Positions 59,351 to 64,000 of a DNA stretch of 64,000 nt are shown here, in pieces. Position 1 is the stretch's first letter. Each line of letters starts with the position of its first letter. A program made the position numbers and the translations under genes. Source of the DNA: a virus; IMG/VR virus record IMGVR_UViG_3300032287_004484, positions 62,001 to 126,000 of that record, one strand, 5' to 3'. The notes beneath the pieces were generated by a model that saw nothing but the letters and a program-made list of their open reading frames with translations, had not been told where the DNA came from and made no database searches.

Positions 59351-59358
59351 TATTTATG
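59351..59358 (-). promoter_or_regulatory. Possible T4-type late promoter
   Basis: On the minus strand CATAAATA (7 of 8 with the T4 late box TATAAATA) lies 25 bases before the ATG of the 53-aa gene. A start 6-7 bases downstream would give a leader with the GAGGAG Shine-Dalgarno. The phage encodes a gp55-like sigma factor, which makes such boxes plausible, but the DNA is so A/T-rich that chance matches are common. Confidence 0.35.
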
Positions 59359-59376
59359 ATTTTTTAAATATTTATT

Positions 59377-59916
59377 TTATTTTTTACATTCCTTTTTTAA
59401 AATATTATTATAAGAATTATTCTCTATATCAGATATTTTTAACTGATATTTATTAATAATTTTTATAAAAGATGTAATATATAAACATTTATTAAAAGGT
59501 GGCATCCATTTATCTGGTCCTTTAGAACCTTTAGACCTATTCATTTTAATAGATAAAGGAACTAAATGATTTTCATCTACATAATTATTGGCATAACTAT
59601 TTTTTTGTTTTTTAGTCCATTTATCCGCTCCATGATCATATGCCCATTTTAATGGTACAGTATGATCAATATCTATATCACTTGGATTAGAAAAATATTT
59701 ATCTTCCCAAATAGAATACCATTCGCCACTAAGGATAGTGCAATTTTTAGAATCAAGAGTAATTATATCTCTAGTTTTAATTATTAAAATATGCTCTCTA
59801 GTAGTAATACAGCCTTTATAAGTATTCCAACCTTCTCCAAAAAGATTTCTATCATATTTATCTTGAGAAGATAAATTAGTTAGTATTATAAGAAAAATAA
59901 ATATTATTTTTTTCAT
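59377..59916 (-). CDS. Exported HNH nuclease, DUF1524 type
   Basis: A 179-aa protein. I place the start at ATG 59916, not 59934, because TAGGAC lies eight bases before it and the signal sequence then begins MKKIIFIFLIILTNLSSQ, a typical type I signal peptide (basic start, hydrophobic core, S-S-Q). The nuclease core is D-I-D-H85-T-V-P-L-K-W-A-Y, then YANNYVDENHLVPLSIKMNR and SKGSKGPDKWMPP, as in the HNH family of secreted bacterial DUF1524 proteins (D-I-D-H-x-V-P-L, N-L-x-x-V-x-x-x-x-N-R-S-K-G-x-x-x-P-x-x-W-x-P). The product should act in the periplasm or outside the cell. A role against other incoming phage DNA, or in nucleotide scavenging, is inference. It lies between the methyltransferase and the SpeD genes. 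Confidence 0.85.
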   Translation of the reverse strand: MKKIIFIFLIILTNLSSQDKYDRNLFGEGWNTYKGCITTREHILIIKTRDIITLDSKNCTILSGEWYSIWEDKYFSNPSDIDIDHTVPLKWAYDHGADKWTKKQKNSYANNYVDENHLVPLSIKMNRSKGSKGPDKWMPPFNKCLYITSFIKIINKYQLKISDIENNSYNNILKKECKK

Positions 59917-59924
59917 TTTATGTC

Positions 59925-61133
59925 CTATGTCCATTGTTTTTGTTTAATATTATCGCCATATAATACTTTAGATTCACTAGGCATAGTATTTCCTTCAACA
60001 AAATCTTTACAAAAAGAAACCCAATCATGTGCAGTATTTACAGGAACGTTTTGAAAAACAGCGTTATAATAATCATTTTGTAGATTAAAATCATTTGGTA
60101 AACCCATAAAAATCATGTGTTCTCTTACAGATAAATAGCGATCTTCAGTTGGATGAAGCATATTAGGAGCTCTCATTGTGATTGCATTAAATGGAATTCC
60201 ATCTCGATAAAAATGAGAAGAAGCGTTCCACCAACCTTTTCCAAGAGACATTTTATATTTAGCATACTCAATATGTTTAATGTGTTTTTCATTTTTGATA
60301 GGATCTTCATTTTTTAAAAACTCAATAAAATCATCTTGAAGATTCATTTGAAATAAGAAATACTCAATAGAAACTGATTTTGGTAATTCTTTATATTTTG
60401 CTAACATTTCTGTTCGCCATTCTTTTCCAAATTTCTGAGAACAGTATTTATAGTAATTTGTTTCAGTAAAAATATCTTTTAAAATACATTTTTGGTGTTC
60501 AGGAGTATCTTTATAAGAATTATATTGTTCTTGTAGTATTTCTTTTGGCGACAAATGAGGTTTATTAAACCATTTAAAATTTGGAGCAAATTCTGAATCC
60601 CAAAAGAAAACAAAAGATCTTTTTCTATTTTGAGGTAATCCATGTAAACTAGAAGTTGTAAATACAAAAGAAATACTATATCCATGTTTTTGTCCAATAC
60701 TTATAGCTTGTTCACGAACCCAACTTCCAAAGTTTTGCATTAAACCAGGTGCATTTTCAAAAATCATTACTTTTGGTTTTATATCTCTTAAAACAAGAGA
60801 AGAAGTTAAATACATCCACATATTTGATTTATAATCATGTTCAGCATTAGCTGTTTTATTACTTATAGTTGGATTAAGACGAGATAATCCAGCACAAGGT
60901 GGAACAGCACTTACAATCATAGTATTTTTAAAAATATCGTCATTAAGACCTATAGAATCTAAATTATCATTATCAAGAGTTCTAAACGGAACTCCTTTGA
61001 AATAATTTTTAAAATTTTGTTCATTAGTTGCAAATCCATCCCAAGATACAGCCCAACTAGGATCTTCACCTAAAGCTTTTGTGGCTCCTAAAGCCATACC
61101 ACCAATTAGTGGTATTATTGTTCCATGTTTCAT
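59925..61133 (-). CDS. C5-cytosine DNA methyltransferase
   Basis: A 402-aa enzyme that transfers a methyl group from AdoMet to carbon 5 of cytosine. Motif I is PLIGGMALGATKA (residues 8-20), motif IV V-P-P-C80-A-G-L-S-R with the catalytic Cys, motif VI F-E-N-A-P-G (E126), motif VIII G-L-P-Q-N-R-K-R (165-172), a target-recognition stretch between about 190 and 320, motif IX/X MRAPNMLHPTEDRYLSVREH and FMGLPNDF. It ends at 59925. The ATG-containing start overlaps no gene upstream (12 bp gap). Likely protects phage DNA against restriction or marks it; no cognate restriction gene is adjacent. Recognition sequence is unknown. Confidence 0.93.
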   Translation of the reverse strand: MKHGTIIPLIGGMALGATKALGEDPSWAVSWDGFATNEQNFKNYFKGVPFRTLDNDNLDSIGLNDDIFKNTMIVSAVPPCAGLSRLNPTISNKTANAEHDYKSNMWMYLTSSLVLRDIKPKVMIFENAPGLMQNFGSWVREQAISIGQKHGYSISFVFTTSSLHGLPQNRKRSFVFFWDSEFAPNFKWFNKPHLSPKEILQEQYNSYKDTPEHQKCILKDIFTETNYYKYCSQKFGKEWRTEMLAKYKELPKSVSIEYFLFQMNLQDDFIEFLKNEDPIKNEKHIKHIEYAKYKMSLGKGWWNASSHFYRDGIPFNAITMRAPNMLHPTEDRYLSVREHMIFMGLPNDFNLQNDYYNAVFQNVPVNTAHDWVSFCKDFVEGNTMPSESKVLYGDNIKQKQWT

Positions 61134-61144
61134 TTATAAAATCC

Positions 61145-62254
61145 TTATAAAATTTTAGTTATAGATAATTTTATTTCTTCTTGTGAACATTTTATGTATT
61201 TATCAATTAAATTGTTCAAAAAATTATCATCTATATTTCTATTACTAATTTCAAAAGAATCATCAATTAATAATTTATCTAAATCGCTTTTATCTTTAAT
61301 ACCTTCTTCAACATACACTGAATTATGTATAAATGGTATTACTCCTCTTGTTAGGGCTTCTATAAAGCGAGGAGAAAAAGCATTTTTATCATAACCTGGA
61401 AGTATTAAAGTATATTTAGATTTTTTTAGATATTCAATATATTCTTCTTTAGTAATGTTAGTAAAAATATTTTTATATTTATCTTGTAAAAATATATTAC
61501 TATTTTGTAAAGAATAAAATTTATCGTATAATTTTTGAACATACTTTCTATCTGGAGTTAAACAAGTAAATCCAATACACCAATCATGTTCTTTTTTATT
61601 ATCTAATTCAAGATGTTCTGAGTGATAAATTTTAATAAAAGGATGTTGTTGAGTTTTAAAAAGTTTAGAATCATAAATAAAAAATCTACGATAATCTAAT
61701 TCTTTCACTAAATCTACATCACTATGATTACTTTCTTGTGGATCATGTAAGAAATGATTCCAAGGTATGTTAAAAGTTTTTACAAAACTATAATGATTAA
61801 TAAATTTTTGAGTTGTTTTGCGAGTGCTCATAAAATTAATAAATTTATTTTCTTTAATTCCTTTATTTAAAAAATTAGGTTTATAGTATTTTACTCCACT
61901 GCTCATAATACCAAAAACTTCTACAAAAGACACTGGATCTATTATTCCTTTTAATTTTTGGTATCCTTCCATACATTCAGAAATAAATTTATCCCAAGTT
62001 GTGATTTCTTTTTTTTCATTCATAATGAAACAATCAAAAATACTATTAAGATATTTATCGTGATTTTTAACATGATTAAAGTTTTCAAAATCTGATATAA
62101 GCGCAATATTATATTGATCTTTAAATTTTGTTAACCAATAAGTATAAGTTATATATGAATGTTTTGATGCGTTCCTTAAATTAAAGGGTGCGCCAAAACC
62201 AACTACAATAGTTTTTTTATTTTGATTAAAAGAATTCTTTTTCTCAAATCTCAT
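61145..62254 (-). CDS. GT-B-like glycosyltransferase
   Basis: A 369-aa protein. The C-terminal third contains YTLILPGYDKNAFSPRFIEA and LTRGVIPFIHNS, the arrangement found in exostosin/GT47- or GT10-like enzymes (S/P-x-R-[FIL]-x-E-[AS]-[LI]-x-x-G-x-[IV]-P-[VI]), where the Glu contacts the sugar nucleotide. The N-terminus begins with basic residues and a Rossmann-like strand (KTIVVGFGAPFNLRNASKHS). It overlaps the epimerase gene by four bases, suggesting that it uses a sugar made by that enzyme. Acceptor could be phage DNA, virion protein or host surface polysaccharide. Confidence 0.68.
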   Translation of the reverse strand: MRFEKKNSFNQNKKTIVVGFGAPFNLRNASKHSYITYTYWLTKFKDQYNIALISDFENFNHVKNHDKYLNSIFDCFIMNEKKEITTWDKFISECMEGYQKLKGIIDPVSFVEVFGIMSSGVKYYKPNFLNKGIKENKFINFMSTRKTTQKFINHYSFVKTFNIPWNHFLHDPQESNHSDVDLVKELDYRRFFIYDSKLFKTQQHPFIKIYHSEHLELDNKKEHDWCIGFTCLTPDRKYVQKLYDKFYSLQNSNIFLQDKYKNIFTNITKEEYIEYLKKSKYTLILPGYDKNAFSPRFIEALTRGVIPFIHNSVYVEEGIKDKSDLDKLLIDDSFEISNRNIDDNFLNNLIDKYIKCSQEEIKLSITKIL

Positions 62255-63246
62255 TCTTTATTTTCCTTATTAAATTGTTTTTCAATCCATTTAAAAGTTT
62301 TTTTCATTCCATCTTCTAATTTAGTTGAAGGTTCCCAATTTAATAATTCTTTAATTAAAGTATTATCACTATTACGACTCTTAACACCTTGTGGAGCACT
62401 AACATTATAAATATAAGTTGAATCTATAATATCAGTTTTAGAAATTTTCATTGCTAAATCATGCAAATATTGAATAGTAACTCCTTGACTAGAACCTAAA
62501 TTAACTGGACCTTGAATTTTATTATTTATTAATTTATGTATTCCAACAATTGCATCTTCTATGTACATAAAAGATCTTCGTTGTTTACCATCTCCCCAAA
62601 TTTCAACATGATCTTTTTTCATATTAATATATTCAATAATTTTTCTAATTGAAGCAGCTGGAGCTTTTTCTTTTCCATCTTTCCAAGATCCATGAGGTCC
62701 ATAAACATTATGAAAACGAGCAATCGTAACTGGAACTCCAAATTCTTTATTAAGATAACGATAAAGTTCTTCACAATATAATTTATTTAATCCATACATT
62801 AAATCAGGATGTGCTGGCCACGCATCACTTTCTTTTAACATAATATCTTTAGAATCATCAGTTTGAAGAGAATCGTTATAGACACAAGCAGATGAAGAGA
62901 AAAAAACATGTGGCTTATTCTCACTTTTTAAAATACTTTCTATTAAATTAATATGAATCTTTCCTGATAATCCAGTTAAAAGATGATTATGTTCGCAATA
63001 TCCGATTCCACCCATATCCTCAGCTAGGTTATAAATAATATTAACACCTTGAGTAACTGAGTCAGTAATTTGAGGATTGACCATATCTCCTTTTTTACCA
63101 TGATAATTATCAGCTTCTTTAAATCTTTGATACCATTCATTTTTTGGTTTTTTATCATAAGCTTTAACTTCGTAACCTAAATCTAGACAGCTTTTAACAA
63201 GATGTCCACCTATAAATCCACCTGCTCCGCAAACAGAAACTTTCAT
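62251..63246 (-). CDS. GDP-mannose 3,5-epimerase-like sugar-nucleotide epimerase
   Basis: A 331-aa extended short-chain dehydrogenase. NAD binding: G-A-G-G-F-I-G-G (7-14). Catalytic residues Y151 and K155 (YGLNK), preceded by SSSACVY (118-123) with C121. Segments that fit GDP-mannose 3,5-epimerase closely include NLAEDMGGIGYCEHNH (73-88), SDAWPAHPDLMYGLNK, RFHNVYGPHGSWKDGKEKAP (177-196), EIWGDGKQRRSFMYIEDA and SRNSDNTLIKELLNWEP. This enzyme converts GDP-mannose to GDP-L-galactose or GDP-L-gulose in plants and some bacteria. It overlaps the glycosyltransferase gene. It is preceded by a strong AGGAGA. Other NDP-sugar epimerase activities remain possible. Confidence 0.85.
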   Translation of the reverse strand: MKVSVCGAGGFIGGHLVKSCLDLGYEVKAYDKKPKNEWYQRFKEADNYHGKKGDMVNPQITDSVTQGVNIIYNLAEDMGGIGYCEHNHLLTGLSGKIHINLIESILKSENKPHVFFSSSACVYNDSLQTDDSKDIMLKESDAWPAHPDLMYGLNKLYCEELYRYLNKEFGVPVTIARFHNVYGPHGSWKDGKEKAPAASIRKIIEYINMKKDHVEIWGDGKQRRSFMYIEDAIVGIHKLINNKIQGPVNLGSSQGVTIQYLHDLAMKISKTDIIDSTYIYNVSAPQGVKSRNSDNTLIKELLNWEPSTKLEDGMKKTFKWIEKQFNKENKE

Positions 63247-63329
63247 TTTTTCTCCTTATATTTCGTAAAAGTTATCACTATATTAAATAATTTTATTAAT
63301 ACTTTTTTCTTATGTTTATCTTTTTCATA

Positions 63330-63593
63330 TTATAATTTAGTTTTTTTTGAATTAAAAAAAGCACTAGACGTTGAATTAGAAGCGCTACTATTATAAGTTG
63401 GACTTGATGTAAATATATTATCAACATTTAAAAAAGGTTGTGAGGTTCCAGTATATGTACTTTTATTATTAACATATTGATCAACATAAGGCACTATTGG
63501 TTTTTCTTCTTCTACTAAAATACAAAATTCATCAACATTTATTAATTCATCTTTGAATAATTTAAGAAGAATTTTAATTTTTTCTTTATTCAT
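63330..63593 (-). CDS. Small unknown protein in the sugar gene cluster
   Basis: An 87-aa protein with a helical N-terminus (KEKIKILLKLFKDELINVDE) and a Ser/Thr/Asn-rich, probably unstructured C-terminal half (FTSSPTYNSSASNSTSSAFF). The start overlaps the end of the upstream STELLO-like gene by eight bases. The Ser/Thr-rich tail could be a modified segment; that is a guess. No family recognised. Confidence 0.55.
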   Translation of the reverse strand: MNKEKIKILLKLFKDELINVDEFCILVEEEKPIVPYVDQYVNNKSTYTGTSQPFLNVDNIFTSSPTYNSSASNSTSSAFFNSKKTKL

Positions 63594-64000
63594 GTTTTTT
63601 CATCTCATTATTATAATATAAATATTTTATTTTAGTTATTTCTGGTAATAAATCGTGAATTGATTCTTTTTCTAGTTTGATAGTATTCTCATATCCCCAA
63701 ACTTCATTTTTTAAATCTTTAATTAAATCATGTTCATTTCTTTGCTGATGAACCGTAATTTTATTAAAAATTATTTTTTGTCTTAAATTAACAAGATTTT
63801 GTAATAAGTATGCTCCCCATATATCATCATATCTTCCAATATTACATAACATCATATATTTAGATATAAGACTTCTATGAATAAAAGTATTCTGAGAATT
63901 AAATGGAGTGAATTGATATGTTGTAAAAGGTCCATCATAAAAAGAATCGTATTCATTATATTTCCAATCAGGAGAATTAGATAATCTACAGATTGCCGAT
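63586..64000 (-). CDS. STELLO/DUF288-like glycosyltransferase, truncated by window edge
   Basis: The frame is open from the right edge to 63586, about 138 residues of a longer protein. Visible segments GPFTTYQFTPFNSQNTFIHR, LCNIGRYDDIWGAYLLQNLV and VHQQRNEHDLIKDLKNEVWG match the pattern of DUF288/STELLO and the related reversibly glycosylated polypeptide family: an R-x-D-D-I-W-x-[SA]-Y-[FL]-x-Q segment and later Q-[RD]-R-N-x-H-[ND]-[YL]-[LI]-x-[DA]-[FL]. A shorter frame starting at the internal Met pair (63855) is not likely to be the true start. Its neighbour genes make sugar-nucleotide products. Function as a glycosyltransferase is inferred. Confidence 0.6.
   Translation of the reverse strand, partial: SAICRLSNSPDWKYNEYDSFYDGPFTTYQFTPFNSQNTFIHRSLISKYMMLCNIGRYDDIWGAYLLQNLVNLRQKIIFNKITVHQQRNEHDLIKDLKNEVWGYENTIKLEKESIHDLLPEITKIKYLYYNNEMKKHE

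Noticed and set aside
63586-63855. Free-standing 89-aa gene starting at the internal Met pair
   Set aside because: The frame stays open to the window edge and the upstream residues (GPFTTYQFTPFNSQNTF) belong to the same glycosyltransferase pattern, so it is the end of a longer gene.
1-64000. Search for tRNA genes, CRISPR arrays, integrase and attachment sites
   Set aside because: No cloverleaf with a T-loop GGTTCRAAT-type segment, no regularly spaced repeat-spacer array and no recombinase motif were seen; the phage looks strictly lytic in this part.

Overview
The window is one piece of a strongly AT-rich genome of a tailed phage with a contractile tail (myovirus, T4-like). The phage assignment rests on a T4-type portal protein, a large terminase with ATPase and nuclease motifs, a tape-measure protein, baseplate wedge proteins of the gp6, gp25 and gp53 families, a spike with a C-terminal HxH motif, and a small sigma-like protein next to the terminase that resembles the T4 late sigma factor gp55. 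Genes are tightly packed, often with ATGA or 8-bp overlaps. No tRNA, rRNA, integrase, IS element or CRISPR array was seen. Shine-Dalgarno sites (GGAG/AGGAGA) and LPS-type sugar genes fit an AT-rich, probably Gram-negative host, but the host cannot be named from this sequence.

Layout. 1-28.9 kb (minus strand): a long adsorption and baseplate operon. Read 5' to 3' on the minus strand it runs gp25-like wedge, gp6/J-like wedge, tail protein I-like wedge, a 418-aa structural protein, a 2336-aa giant protein, then about nine modular fibre/adhesin genes. These share N-terminal, Asp-box propeller, Ig-like and C-terminal modules. The run ends with a polyglycine adhesin, a coiled-coil protein and a prolyl-hydroxylase-type dioxygenase. 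29.1-47.9 kb (plus strand): portal, a glycosyltransferase, a free-standing Vsr-like endonuclease on the opposite strand, a hub-like protein, the tape measure, a tube/hub adaptor, gp53-like wedge, the spike and a 1421-aa unknown protein. Major capsid, prohead protease, sheath and tube genes are not in the window.

47.9-51.4 kb is a regulatory and probably early-expressed island. It has a divergent promoter pair, a small SH3-like protein, an NAD+-dependent DNA ligase and two tandem, related, apparently non-coding transcription units of about 97 nt. Five promoters here share one motif (GGTTTAWACA with a -10 exactly 17 bp downstream). 51.4-58.0 kb (plus) holds a FEN-type 5' nuclease, two paralogous zinc-binding baseplate assembly proteins, the late sigma factor, and small and large terminase. 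A 14-bp hairpin buries the Shine-Dalgarno of the first baseplate assembly gene.

58.0-64 kb (minus) is an accessory block: two adjacent SpeD (AdoMet decarboxylase family) paralogues, a signal-peptide-bearing HNH nuclease, a C5-cytosine methyltransferase, a glycosyltransferase, a GDP-mannose 3,5-epimerase-like enzyme and the end of a STELLO/DUF288-like glycosyltransferase cut by the right edge.

The observations most worth following are the paired small RNAs with an exposed anti-Shine-Dalgarno-like GUCUCCA segment, the Shine-Dalgarno-masking hairpin, the tandem SpeD pair with an odd start region, and the exported nuclease plus sugar-nucleotide/methylation block.
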